A program made the translations under genes and the position numbers. Below are positions 35,635-44,487 of a stretch of DNA of 64,000 nucleotides, piece by piece (within the stretch, counting starts at the first letter, position 1; the number at the start of each line of letters is the position of its first letter). The notes beneath the pieces were generated by a model, which saw only the letters and a program-made list of their open reading frames with translations, made no database searches and was not told the DNA's origin. This stretch comes from Verrucomicrobiota bacterium (GTDB lineage: Bacteria > Verrucomicrobiota > Verrucomicrobiia > Limisphaerales > J093), in NCBI GenBank assembly GCA_016716505.1, contig JADJWF010000006.1, positions 1-64,000 on the forward strand, in the 5' to 3' direction.

Positions 35635-37218
35635 TTACCCGGGCAGGGAATCGCCCAGCTTGACGACCACCACGGTGCGATCGTCACGATTGGGACATCC
35701 CCTCGAAAACTCGGCGACCTCCCCGAGCAGACGCTCAACAATCTCCGCCGCCGGACGGGCGCACACCGGCGACAGGGTCTCTGCGATCCGTTGTCGGCCA
35801 AAGTCCTCCCCCGAGATCGTCTCCGCTTCGTGGATGCCGTCGGTGAGCAAGACGAGGACATCGCCCGCGTCCAGGGGCAGTTCGGCCGAGTCCGGGTATT
35901 CGGCGTCGGCAAAAAGTCCGAGCGGCGGGCGCGGCTGCGCCAATGAAGCTTTCAGGCGGCCTCGCCGATCGAACAGCAGGGCTGGCGGGTGCCCGGCGTT
36001 CACGAACTGCAGCACCCGGCGGGTCGTATCCACCCGGGCGAAGAGCGCCGTTACGAACCGATCGCCGTCCGCCAGATCCGCCGCCAGCGCGTCGTTCGCG
36101 CGGGCGAGCACCTCGCCCGGCCGGTTCCGGTTCCTGGCCACAATCCGCAGATACGCGCGCGTCTCCGCCATGATCAAGGCCGGGCCCAAGCCGTGACCGC
36201 AAACATCCGCCACCACCACGCCGAGCGCGCCATCCGCCATCTCGAAGTAGTCATAGTAGTCGCCACCGGTTTCGTCGGCGGCCAGTGACGCGCCGGCGAT
36301 GTCCAACCCCACAATCGCCGGAGGCGCCTTGGGAAACAGCTCCGTCTGGATTTTTCGGGCCAGCTCCAGTTCCTGACGATTGCGCAGCAGGGCCCGCTCC
36401 GCCCGGCGGCCCAGGGACACATCGCGGATGAATGCGACGCACCAGGACTTCCCGTTCCAGTCCAGCGCGCCGAAACTGATTTCCAAATCGAGGTCCGATC
36501 CGTTGCGATGGCGGCCGGCTACTTCGATCATTGCCCGCGTGTCTCCCGCGGCGCCGTTCAGGTACGGCGCGAGTTCGCCGGGAGCCATTTCCACCAGCGC
36601 GGCGAAACTCATTCCGACCAGCTCGTCTTCCCTGTGACCGAACACTTCTGACGCGGCGGGGTTCGCGAAACCGATTTTTCCCGACGGATCCATCATCAGG
36701 ATGGCGTCCGGGCTGTTCTGCCAGAGCAGCCGGTAGCGTTGTTCGTTCTCCCGCAGCGACTGCTGAGCCGCTCGCCTCGCTGCCCGGTTTCGCGCCTGGA
36801 CAAGTTCCCGCTCAACGGCCGGCACGAGGCGTTTGAGCTGGCCTTTTGAGAGAAAGTCATGCGCCCCGGCCTTCATCAACGACACCGCCAACTCTTCGCC
36901 GATTCCGCCGGACACAATGAGGAAAGGAAGGTCCCGGCCAGTGCTTTGAAGGATCTCGAGCGCCCGTTGGGCGCTGAAACCGGGCATCTCGTGATCGGAA
37001 ATGACGATGTCCCACTCCGTTTCCGCCAGTGCCGCTCGCAGGGTGTCCTCCGTCTGCACCCGCCTCCAGACCACTTCCCCGATGCCCTGGCGCAAAGTCG
37101 AGACGACCACGCGCGCGTCGAACTCGGAGTCCTCCACGATCAACACCCGGAGCCGTTGCTGTCCGGAATGGCCCGCTGCCGGCGGGGGCGTAGGGCCGTC
37201 AACTTGGGGCGCGGTCAC
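35635..37218 (-). CDS. Response regulator with PAS and SpoIIE-type PP2C phosphatase domains
   Basis: A 527-residue cytoplasmic signalling protein. Residues about 23-140 form a receiver (VLIVEDSEFDARVV, DIVISDHEMPG with phospho-acceptor Asp, LIVSG, FLSKG). About 155-275 is a PAS domain (NSPDAILMMDPSGKIGFANPA...VFIRDVS-like end). About 295-525 is a PP2C/SpoIIE Ser/Thr phosphatase (GGDYYDYF, VVADVCGHGLGPAL, VNAGHPPALL, DVLVLLTDGIHEAE, DDRTVVVVKL), with metal-binding Asp residues present. Such proteins control anti-sigma or anti-anti-sigma partners. It starts at a GTG that overlaps the stop of the upstream gene as GTGA. No obvious anti-sigma partner nearby. Confidence 0.9.
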   Translation of the reverse strand: MTAPQVDGPTPPPAAGHSGQQRLRVLIVEDSEFDARVVVSTLRQGIGEVVWRRVQTEDTLRAALAETEWDIVISDHEMPGFSAQRALEILQSTGRDLPFLIVSGGIGEELAVSLMKAGAHDFLSKGQLKRLVPAVERELVQARNRAARRAAQQSLRENEQRYRLLWQNSPDAILMMDPSGKIGFANPAASEVFGHREDELVGMSFAALVEMAPGELAPYLNGAAGDTRAMIEVAGRHRNGSDLDLEISFGALDWNGKSWCVAFIRDVSLGRRAERALLRNRQELELARKIQTELFPKAPPAIVGLDIAGASLAADETGGDYYDYFEMADGALGVVVADVCGHGLGPALIMAETRAYLRIVARNRNRPGEVLARANDALAADLADGDRFVTALFARVDTTRRVLQFVNAGHPPALLFDRRGRLKASLAQPRPPLGLFADAEYPDSAELPLDAGDVLVLLTDGIHEAETISGEDFGRQRIAETLSPVCARPAAEIVERLLGEVAEFSRGCPNRDDRTVVVVKLGDSLPG

Positions 37219-38234
37219 GGCTTGGGCTCTGGGGCGACCGCCGGGAGCGAACCGGTCTCGTTACCGGCCTTCACCTTGGCGGGTTCTCCTGACGAGGTGC
37301 CAATCGGTCTTTGCTCCGCGGCCGAGTTGAGGGGTGCCGCCGGGGGCGGAGTTGTTTCCGGACCGGATTCACTGTCCCCGGGTTCACCCGAGTTTTCGGG
37401 CGGTGGGGGCAGGTCCGTGTCATTCTCCACACGATAGCCTCCGATGACTGACACCTCGGCGTTCGCATCCGTGTACAACCGCGGCCGCGACGAGGTGTAC
37501 TGGTAAGTCTGTCGGATCTTGTGATCCCCGTCAGGACTGACGACGTGGTACGTGAAAAGACGCGCGGAGACTTGGAACAGGGCGTGCAGGTTTCCCTGCC
37601 GGTCCACGCGTCCCTCCGGTCGCGAGAAGGTCAACAGCGGCCCAAGCGGAAAGACTTTGAAAACCTTGAACCCGGATTGGTCCGACAGACGCAGGTACAA
37701 CTGAACGGACTTGGCATTCATCGCCTGCACCAATTCGTACCGCCTGACTTCGACGGTGCCGGGCGGATCCCCCGGCTTCAACGGCATCCCGAACGTCTGC
37801 TCCCACACGGTGGTACCCCGCACGATGTTCACCGCCGCGCGGGGACTGACCACCTCGAAGTCCAGCTCAGGAATCCGGACGAGCGCCGTCACCCGATAGC
37901 GCCCGACGCGCGTCATCTCGAAACACTCGGCCAGATTCACCCGCCGGGTGGCGCGGGCGGAGTTCGGCAGCTCGAATTCGCCTTTCACTGGCAAGGGGTC
38001 CACCAACTGCCGCACCACGTTGCCGTCATCAGACTCGACGGCAAAATCGAGCCAGTCGTCGGTGGTGCCGAGCGTGAGGGTGCGGCCAGACAGGTTGGTG
38101 ATCCTGACGGCCGCCAGCAGCCGCTCGTTGGCGAAATACTGCTCCTGATCGAAGGTCACTTCGACGGAGATTTGCGCCCTTGCTTGGGCGAGACACACCA
38201 TCGCGACAGCGACGACACAGGTGAAAACCTTCAC
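37215..38234 (-). CDS. Exported protein of unknown function
   Basis: A 339-residue protein starting at GTG with a signal peptide (VFTCVVAVAMVCLAQARAQ). The first 230 residues are beta-rich (VEVTFDQEQYFANERLLAAVRITNLSGRTLTLG, then EFELPNSARATRRVNLAEC), resembling an Ig-like/BsuPI-type fold; the C-terminal 80 residues are Pro/Glu/Ser-rich and disordered. I do not recognise the family. Translationally coupled (GTGA overlap) to the response regulator-phosphatase, so it may belong to the same signalling pathway. Confidence 0.65.
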   Translation of the reverse strand: MKVFTCVVAVAMVCLAQARAQISVEVTFDQEQYFANERLLAAVRITNLSGRTLTLGTTDDWLDFAVESDDGNVVRQLVDPLPVKGEFELPNSARATRRVNLAECFEMTRVGRYRVTALVRIPELDFEVVSPRAAVNIVRGTTVWEQTFGMPLKPGDPPGTVEVRRYELVQAMNAKSVQLYLRLSDQSGFKVFKVFPLGPLLTFSRPEGRVDRQGNLHALFQVSARLFTYHVVSPDGDHKIRQTYQYTSSRPRLYTDANAEVSVIGGYRVENDTDLPPPPENSGEPGDSESGPETTPPPAAPLNSAAEQRPIGTSSGEPAKVKAGNETGSLPAVAPEPKP

Positions 38235-38499
38235 GGTGGGGACTCTATGCCGCGGTCGCGGGTCGGCAAGGGCAATACAGCGGCGGTCAGCCGGCGGGCT
38301 CCGGAAGCCACTCGCCCAGTCCGGTGAAGACCCAATGACAATCTCCGAGAACAGGGTTGCAAACCCGTGCTTGAGCGGCATGGCCGGCCAGCACAGAGTC
38401 TGTGCGCGTGAAGGACGGAACTGCCCGCCACGCCTGATGTTTGGCCAAAGCCGGCAACTCAAGGATGGGCAGAGAACGAAACAGATTGTTGGTCGGACC

Positions 38500-39543
38500 A
38501 TGAATTCCCTGTGGTGTCCTTTGTTGCTCGCTGTCGGGTGCGGGATGACGATTTCGGCTGCGGACTCGCCCCGGGCATCGCTTGACGAGGAGGCGGTGTG
38601 CCCTGAATCCCACCGACTCTCGGCGGGAGAGCCGCGTTACGCCGTCTCCCTTCGCTGGGAGAACGACACCCTGGCTGGGCGCGATGAGAACTATTCGAAC
38701 GGGATTTCGCTGTCCTTCTCCCACGAGGGCCGGGGGTTGCTGGGTGGGTTTTGGAGCTGGTTCGGTGCCACGCAAGGCCGCTGGATTTCGAGTTATGAGG
38801 TGGGACAGATCATCGTGACGCCCGCGGATATCAGTCTGGCCGAACCCAACCCGCAGGACCGGCCCTACGCCGGATTGCTCTACGGTGCCGCTTCGACCCA
38901 ATACGTCCATGACCACCAGTTTCACGGGCTAAAGCTCATCGCGGGCGTGGTTGGCCCCTATTCCCTGGCGGAGGAAGCCCAGACGTGGGTCCACGAAATC
39001 ATTGGCAGCACGCTGCCCCAGGGTTGGGATTACCAACTGGAGAACGAACCCATTCTCAATCTCGTGTACGAGCATCGGCGCCGTTATCCGTTCCTCGGCC
39101 GGCCGGAGAATTGGTGCGCCGAGGCGATCCCGATGGTCGGGGGAATGTTGGGCAACGTCCTGATTCAGGCCCAGGCAGGCGGGCAGTTGCGATTCGGCTA
39201 CAACCTGCCGGAGGACTTCGGGACCACCTTGATGCGCGGGATGGGCAACCTCCCTTTCCCCAAGTGCAGCGTCAGCGGGATGGCTTGCCGGAGATATGGC
39301 GCGTACCTGTTTGCCGGCGGCTCAGCCAATCTGGTGGCGCGCAATCTCACGCTCGACGGCAGCACCTTCCGCGACAGCCCCAGCGTGGAAAAGGAACCGT
39401 TCTTTGCAGCGGCGGAATTCGGACTGTCTGTCTGGTTCAAACACGTCCAAGCGACATTCTCCTACGTGGTCTGGGGCAAAGAGTTTAAGGCGCAGCAGGA
39501 CGACTCGCAGTTCGCCGCCATCACGGCCACTGTGTTTTTCTGA
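38500..39543 (+). CDS. LpxR-like outer-membrane lipid A deacylase family protein
   Basis: A 347-residue exported protein predicted to be a beta-barrel. The active-site-type region SLRWENDTLAGRDENYSNGISLSF (residues about 50-75) matches the N-D...D-x-x-Y-x-N-G pattern of LpxR/DUF2219 proteins, which remove 3'-acyloxyacyl groups from lipid A. Family-like features continue with PQDRPYAGLLYGAAS and the C-terminal aromatic-ending SQFAAITATVFF, the last residue Phe being typical of outer-membrane barrels. Contains several Cys residues unusual for an outer-membrane barrel. The ATG at 38500 begins the signal peptide; the same frame is open upstream. Confidence 0.8.
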   Translation: MNSLWCPLLLAVGCGMTISAADSPRASLDEEAVCPESHRLSAGEPRYAVSLRWENDTLAGRDENYSNGISLSFSHEGRGLLGGFWSWFGATQGRWISSYEVGQIIVTPADISLAEPNPQDRPYAGLLYGAASTQYVHDHQFHGLKLIAGVVGPYSLAEEAQTWVHEIIGSTLPQGWDYQLENEPILNLVYEHRRRYPFLGRPENWCAEAIPMVGGMLGNVLIQAQAGGQLRFGYNLPEDFGTTLMRGMGNLPFPKCSVSGMACRRYGAYLFAGGSANLVARNLTLDGSTFRDSPSVEKEPFFAAAEFGLSVWFKHVQATFSYVVWGKEFKAQQDDSQFAAITATVFF

Positions 39544-39695
39544 GACGGCTCAAGCGCCGCTGGCGGGAGCGCCCCGCCCGGCGCGGAAAGTCTTTGTCCT
39601 GGCGGCGGTCCTTGCATCGTCGCCCCAGGGCCGTCCGGCCGGCGGGTGTCGTCGCGCTTGCCTGCCGTCCGCCGCAAGGACAGCCTCACCACCCG

Positions 39696-41354
39696 ATGCG
39701 CGCCGCCATTTCACCCACCGGTTACGTTCCCTTCCCCCGGGGCGTCCAACTGCTCAACAACAGCCTTCTCAACAAGGGCACCGCCTACAGCGAACGCGAG
39801 CGCGACGCGCTCGGCCTGCGCGGCCTGTTGCCCCCGCGCATCTTCACGCTGGAGGAACAGATGGCCCGGGCGCTGGGCAATTTTCGCCGCAAGACCAACG
39901 ATCTGGAGCGCTACATCTTCCTCACGACCCTGCAGGCGCGCAACGAGACGCTCTTCTACCGCCTGCTGCTGACGCATCTCGAAGAAATGATGCCGGTCAT
40001 TTACACCCCGACCGTAGGTCAGGCGTGTCTGGAGTTCGGCAGCATCTTCCGCCGCCCGCGCGGGCTGTGGATCAGCATCCGCGAGCGTGGTCGCGTTCGG
40101 CAGGTGCTGGGCAACTGGCCCATGGAAGATGTGCGACTCGTGGTGGTGACGGATGGCGAACGCATCCTGGGGCTCGGCGACCTCGGGGCGCTGGGCATGG
40201 GCATCCCGATCGGCAAACTGTCCCTCTACACCGCCTGCGCCGGTGTGCATCCCTCGTATTGTCTGCCCATCACCCTCGACGTCGGCTGCGACAACGAGCA
40301 GGTGCTGGCCGACCCCATGTACATCGGCTTGCGGCAGCGGCGGGTTCGCGGGTCCAAATACGATGAGTTCCTGGAGGAGTTCGTGGGCAGTGTGCAGGCC
40401 CTTTTCCCCGACTGCCTGATCCAGTTCGAGGACTTCGGCAATCACAACGCCTTCGCCCTGCTCGAGCGCTACCGGGACCGCCTCTGCACGTTCAACGACG
40501 ACATTCAGGGTACGGCCAGCGTGGCGCTGGGCGGTCTGTTGGCAGCGTTGCGGCTCACCGGGCAGTCGCTGGCCACCCAGCGCTTGCTCTTCTACGGGGC
40601 GGGCGAGGCTGGACTGGGCATCGCCGGCCTGTTCGTCCGGGCCGCCGTGCGCCGGGGAATCCCGGAGGACGAAGTCCGCCGTGCGTGCTGGTTCATGGAC
40701 TCGAAGGGGCTGATCGTGCAATCGCGTGCGGCGTCGCTGACACCGCAGAAGCGACCTTATGCCCATGCGGCCGAGCCGGTAGCCGACCTCTTGAGCGCGG
40801 TTCGAATGCTTCGTCCCACGGCGTTGATCGGCGTGGCCGGTGCGGGACGAGCTTTCACCCCGGAAGTCCTCGCCGCCATGGCGGCGGCGAACGAACGCCC
40901 GATCGTTTTCGCGCTCTCGAATCCCACGTCGAAATCCGAATGCACGGCCGAAGAGGCGTACACGGCGACCGGTGGCCGCGCCATCTTTGCCAGCGGCAGC
41001 CCCTTCGGCCCGGTCACGCTGGGGGGCCGGACCCTCGTTCCGGGACAGGGCAACAACGTGTATGTCTTTCCCGGAATCGGTCTCGGGGCGCTCGCCAGCC
41101 GGGCCAGCCGGGTGACCGACGACATGTTCCTCGCCGCCTCCGAGGTGCTCGCGAGTTACACCACCGAAGAGGAACTGGCGACCGGACGGGTGTATCCCTC
41201 GCTGACAAAAATTCGCGATGTCTCCGTGCGCATTGCGACCGCGGTGGCACAAATCGCCTGGGACTCCGGCCTGGCCCGAGAGCCGCGTCCCGACGACGTT
41301 ACCGGCTGGATCCGACGCTGCCTCTTCGAGCCGGAGTACTACGATTACGTGTGA
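39696..41354 (+). CDS. maeA: NAD-dependent malic enzyme
   Basis: Oxidatively decarboxylates malate to pyruvate. The 552-residue length fits the large SfcA/MaeA-type enzyme. Motifs in order: LLNKGTAYSERERDALGLRGLLP, VIYTPTVGQACLEF (substrate region), DGERILGLGDLGALGMGIPIGK, IQFEDFGNHNAFALLERYR with FNDDIQGTASVALGGLLAAL (metal and catalytic Asp/Lys region), the nucleotide motif GAGEAGLGIAGL, FALSNPTSKSECTAEEAY, and ASGSPFGPV. The ATG at 39696 is preferred; an ATG at 39594 would add an Arg-rich extension not seen in the family. Downstream gene is convergent. Confidence 0.92.
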   Translation: MRAAISPTGYVPFPRGVQLLNNSLLNKGTAYSERERDALGLRGLLPPRIFTLEEQMARALGNFRRKTNDLERYIFLTTLQARNETLFYRLLLTHLEEMMPVIYTPTVGQACLEFGSIFRRPRGLWISIRERGRVRQVLGNWPMEDVRLVVVTDGERILGLGDLGALGMGIPIGKLSLYTACAGVHPSYCLPITLDVGCDNEQVLADPMYIGLRQRRVRGSKYDEFLEEFVGSVQALFPDCLIQFEDFGNHNAFALLERYRDRLCTFNDDIQGTASVALGGLLAALRLTGQSLATQRLLFYGAGEAGLGIAGLFVRAAVRRGIPEDEVRRACWFMDSKGLIVQSRAASLTPQKRPYAHAAEPVADLLSAVRMLRPTALIGVAGAGRAFTPEVLAAMAAANERPIVFALSNPTSKSECTAEEAYTATGGRAIFASGSPFGPVTLGGRTLVPGQGNNVYVFPGIGLGALASRASRVTDDMFLAASEVLASYTTEEELATGRVYPSLTKIRDVSVRIATAVAQIAWDSGLAREPRPDDVTGWIRRCLFEPEYYDYV

Positions 41355-41468
41355 CCAGCCCGCCAGCGGCGGTCGCCGCAAGGTGCGGGCATTCAAGGGC
41401 CAGGCGAGAGCACCCGCGGTCGAATTGGGGCGGAACACCACCCGCCGCCAGCTTGGCTCCGTTCGCGC

Positions 41469-42296
41469 CTACATCAGGCTTCTCAGGTGCTTGATGGACC
41501 TTTCCGCTTGCTCGATGGTGCCGCACTCAACGGACAGAACGATGTCGCGGGGGCAATCCTTCCTGACGATTTCGATGACTTTCTTCCAGTCCACCACCCC
41601 GTCTCCGCAGGCGCAGCCCACTGCCGTGCCGGTCACCTTGCCGCGCTCTTCCGCCCCTTGCTCCACGGAAATATCCTTGGCGTGCAGGTGGACGAGGCGC
41701 TTGACGACGCGTTTGAGCCACTTGATCGGATCGTGCCCGCACAGGAACGCGTTGCCCGTGTCGTAGTTGATGCCCACGACCGGGCTTTTCACGAGTTTGT
41801 GGATGCGGTCCAGACCTTCCGGAGTCTTGCTGTACTGCTGATGGCACTCGAGGCCGATGAGGATGCCGCGCGGCTCCGCCACCTTCGCGGCTTCCATGAT
41901 CGTGTAGCGCATCAGGGTGAAATCCTCCTCCTCCGTGGTCCACGGTTGCTTGGGGCCCTCGTCCGTGTTGACCACTGGCGCCCCGCACTCGGCGGCGAAG
42001 CGGATGGCCTGCTTGAGGTATTCGACACCGATTTCCGGCTTGGTCAGGGGTGTGTGGGCGGAAAGCCCGGACAGCTTGATTTTCGCCTTGTCGCACGCGC
42101 GCTTGATGCGCAGCGGGTCGTCCAGCATGGAGACGCTATGGAAGTAGCCGGCTTCGCTGAGCAGTTCGCGGCCCCAGTGGACCATCGGTTCGACGTGGGT
42201 GTATCCGAGTTCGGCGGCCTTCTGCACGCCCCACTCGAAGTTCTTGTCCGCGTGGCGGACAAATTCCAAGTTGATGCCCAAAAAGACTTTGCCCAT
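41469..42296 (-). CDS. Xylose-isomerase-like TIM-barrel sugar isomerase/epimerase
   Basis: A 275-residue cytoplasmic protein of the sugar phosphate isomerase/epimerase (AP2Ec) superfamily. Key strands: LGINLEFVRHADKNFEWG at the start, ELGYTHVEPMVHWG (Glu), LSGLSAHTPLT, LIGLECHQQYSKTPEGL, VVGINYDTGNAF, LVHLHAKDIS and DIVLSVECGT. The His/Asp/Glu residues expected for the metal site are present. Likely acts on a sugar or ketose; substrate unknown. Unlike the 9725 protein it has no signal peptide. Separated from SixA by 128 bp on the same strand. Confidence 0.82.
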   Translation of the reverse strand: MGKVFLGINLEFVRHADKNFEWGVQKAAELGYTHVEPMVHWGRELLSEAGYFHSVSMLDDPLRIKRACDKAKIKLSGLSAHTPLTKPEIGVEYLKQAIRFAAECGAPVVNTDEGPKQPWTTEEEDFTLMRYTIMEAAKVAEPRGILIGLECHQQYSKTPEGLDRIHKLVKSPVVGINYDTGNAFLCGHDPIKWLKRVVKRLVHLHAKDISVEQGAEERGKVTGTAVGCACGDGVVDWKKVIEIVRKDCPRDIVLSVECGTIEQAERSIKHLRSLM

Positions 42297-42424
42297 AGGT
42301 GTTGTGGATGAGGTTGGAGTTTGCGCGAGTCGAAGCCAACCGCAGCCGGTGCCGGAAATCAAGGCGCAAGCGTTTTCACACTGCCTGCCGCCGGTATGGC
42401 CGACGAACCTCGCGGCGGGAATCG

Positions 42425-42931
42425 TCATCGGCCCATAAGGGCCATGAGCTTGGGCGGCAAGAGCCACTCGAGTGTCGCGCAACGGGCTGGCTCCAGCCGC
42501 TCCACGGTGAGCTTGCAGAGTCCGGCCTTTTTGAAATCCAACGACAAGGGCGTGGCGCCAGCCAGGAGGAGGCTGACCAGTTCGCTCAAGAACGGTTCGT
42601 GCCCGACCACCAGCACGTCGCGAGGCTGAGGCCGCCGCTTCGCCAGCCAGCGGACGAAATCGGCGGGACGCGCGTCGGCCGCGAGTTCGTCGCAGTCCCG
42701 AACACGCCTGGTCAGCGTCAATTCCTTGGCGACGATTTCCGCCGTTTGGCGCGCCCGCAGGTAGGGGCTGGTAAGCGTGAGGCTGAAGCGCAACTTCATC
42801 GCCTTCATGGCCCGGACGACCTTGAGGAGCCGGGCTCGGCCCTCCGGGGTGAGCGGCCGTTCTCGATCGTTTGGAAACGTGCTTGCATCACGGTCAGCCG
42901 CGATGGCGTGGCGCAGAAGGTAGAGATTCAT
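42425..42931 (-). CDS. sixA: SixA-type phosphohistidine phosphatase
   Basis: A 168-residue histidine phosphatase (phosphoglycerate mutase superfamily). The catalytic motif is at the start (LYLLRHAIA, with the His nucleophile), followed by RPLTPEGRARLLKVVRAM, TSPYLRARQTAEIVA, and VLVVGHEPFLSELVSLLL (second His). Family function is dephosphorylation of phosphohistidine in phosphorelay or PTS-type proteins. The expected small size and motif order support SixA. No phosphorelay gene is adjacent. Confidence 0.9.
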   Translation of the reverse strand: MNLYLLRHAIAADRDASTFPNDRERPLTPEGRARLLKVVRAMKAMKLRFSLTLTSPYLRARQTAEIVAKELTLTRRVRDCDELAADARPADFVRWLAKRRPQPRDVLVVGHEPFLSELVSLLLAGATPLSLDFKKAGLCKLTVERLEPARCATLEWLLPPKLMALMGR

Positions 42932-43401
42932 GCGGGAAGTTGGCGCCTTCGATGCCGATTTGACAAGGTGACTCTCGTTTCGGTGCGGCTCTCGCCCCCT
43001 GGCCTGAAGGCGATCCGAGAACCGGCACGGCTTTCGAAACGCCGCCTGCCGGCCGTGCGACGCCCACCACTACCCCGGTAGCGATTGAGATCGTACGACG
43101 ATCCACATTCTGAATCGTGACACGGGCACCGGGTGCTTTGAGGCCCTCGACCCGCTCTCCTTGTTGCCATGCCGCTCGCCGTGGCCACACCAACCGACAA
43201 TCGGTGTGTCATTATTGCCTGTGTCACTCTCTCGCAAGAATCCTGTGTGCGTCAATCCTGCTCACTTTAGGGCTGTCGCCGCAGTTCATCGAATCATCGG
43301 TAAGCCGCTTGATTCCAGAGGCTTCTGAGAATCTCAAAGGCTTGGTCGGTGCTTGGTACTGCGAAAGCTCCTTTCTCGGCCGAAGTTGGGAAACAAAAAG
43401 A
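42932..43401. other. Intergenic region upstream of the Hsp20 pair
   Basis: Holds the SixA promoter (leftward) and that of the Hsp20 genes (rightward). No protein gene is convincing. It is visibly richer in A/T after 43200 than the surrounding sequence. I did not find a CIRCE inverted repeat (TTAGCACTC-N9-GAGTGCTAA) or a clear heat-shock promoter. Confidence 0.45.
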
Positions 43402-43409
43402 AGAAAGGA
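43402..43409 (+). promoter_or_regulatory. Strong Shine-Dalgarno site of the first hsp20
   Basis: AGAAAGGA lies 6 bases before ATG 43416. It is one of the clearest ribosome binding sites in the window and fixes the start at MPLIRTY rather than at an upstream in-frame codon at 43353. Confidence 0.75.
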
Positions 43410-43415
43410 ACAGCG

Positions 43416-43883
43416 ATGCCACTCATCCGAACCTATCGTCCGTCCGGTTGGCCGTATGCCACCCTGAATCAGTTGTCTGCGCTGGGGGAAGAGCTGAATC
43501 GGCTATTCGATCTCTCGACCCGGGCAGGACTGCGCCCGAATGACAGCCTCCAGAGCTGGATGCCTCCCTTGGACCTGCGCGAAACTCCCGACGCCTTCAT
43601 CGCCACGCTGGAGTTGCCGGGCATGAAGCGGGAGCAAATTGAGGTGTCCGTGCATGAAGGGGTCCTGAGCGTCTCCGGTGAACGGTTGCCGAGCGAGCCG
43701 GCGGAGGGGTGCTCCGTCTTTCGCTCGGAACGACCCTTCGGCCGCTTCCAGCGCTCGGTCAGCCTCCCCAAACCCGTCCAAGCGGACGCCACGAAAGCCA
43801 CTTATCGGGACGGGATCCTTACCGTGACTCTGCCCAAGGCCGAGGAAGCGAAGCCCAAGCAGATTGAAGTGTCCGTTGGCTAA
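43416..43883 (+). CDS. Small heat shock protein, Hsp20/alpha-crystallin family
   Basis: A 155-residue chaperone. The alpha-crystallin domain runs from about 50 to 145: PPLDLRETPDAFIATLELPGMK, IEVSVHEGVLSVSGER, ERPFGRFQRSVSLPKPV and the C-terminal DGILTVTLPKAEEAKPK. IEVSV is the likely inter-dimer contact region. It is the first of two hsp20 genes separated by 61 bp, probably cotranscribed and terminated by the hairpin at 44346. Confidence 0.92.
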   Translation: MPLIRTYRPSGWPYATLNQLSALGEELNRLFDLSTRAGLRPNDSLQSWMPPLDLRETPDAFIATLELPGMKREQIEVSVHEGVLSVSGERLPSEPAEGCSVFRSERPFGRFQRSVSLPKPVQADATKATYRDGILTVTLPKAEEAKPKQIEVSVG

Positions 43884-43944
43884 AACGATGAACCGACCGG
43901 GTGTGGAAGTCTGAACCAGGAACCGGTCACAACCCATTGAAGCC

Positions 43945-44322
43945 ATGTTGAATCCTCAAGCCACTACTGACAGCCAGAATCAAACGCGCCCAGACGAGGA
44001 GGTCTGGCTGACGCCGCGCGTGGACATCAGCGAGCAGAAGGACGAGTACGTCCTCGAGGCGGAAATGCCCGGCGTCGCGAAGGAGACCCTCGAAGTGCTG
44101 CTGGAAAACAACGAACTCACGCTGGTGGGCCGGCGCGCCCACCGGGAACAACCGGGGGAGCCGCTCCACGTGGAGTCCAGCCGCCACCATTTCCGGCGGA
44201 CATTTGAGCTGGACCCGGTCATTGACGCCAATCGCGTGTCGGTCCGGATCGAGCAGGGACTCGTAACGGTCCGGCTGCCCAAGTCGGAACAGGCGAAGCC
44301 GCGTCGCATCGAAGTCAGTTGA
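43945..44322 (+). CDS. Small heat shock protein, Hsp20 family, second copy
   Basis: A 125-residue chaperone consisting of little more than the alpha-crystallin domain: TPRVDISEQKDEYVLEAEMP followed by GVAKETLEVLLENNELTLVGRR, then HFRRTFELDPVIDANRVSVRIEQ and GLVTVRLPKSEQAKPRRIEVS. Diverged enough from the first copy to suggest hetero-oligomers or distinct partners rather than recent duplication. Confidence 0.92.
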   Translation: MLNPQATTDSQNQTRPDEEVWLTPRVDISEQKDEYVLEAEMPGVAKETLEVLLENNELTLVGRRAHREQPGEPLHVESSRHHFRRTFELDPVIDANRVSVRIEQGLVTVRLPKSEQAKPRRIEVS

Positions 44323-44345
44323 CGCTACGCCGGCGGCACAACGGG

Positions 44346-44375
44346 CGCCCGGATGATCGGCGACTCATCCGGGCG
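44346..44375 (+). terminator. Rho-independent terminator after the Hsp20 pair
   Basis: CGCCCGGATGA pairs perfectly with TCATCCGGGCG around an 8-base loop, followed by TGGCTGTTTT on the plus strand. It lies 24 bp after the second hsp20 stop and before the convergent cysA end. Confidence 0.8.
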
Positions 44376-44487
44376 TGGCTGTTTTCCAGGCCGTGCCTGG
44401 CGTCCGGGTTCATCGGATGGTGCCGGCGAGTGAATCCAGTCGAACGTGGCGAGACCGGTGGCAAGGGTGGCCCCACTTTCGCACGGT

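Noticed and set aside
42932..43415. CIRCE operator upstream of the Hsp20 genes
   Set aside because: The inverted repeat TTAGCACTC-N9-GAGTGCTAA was not found on inspection.
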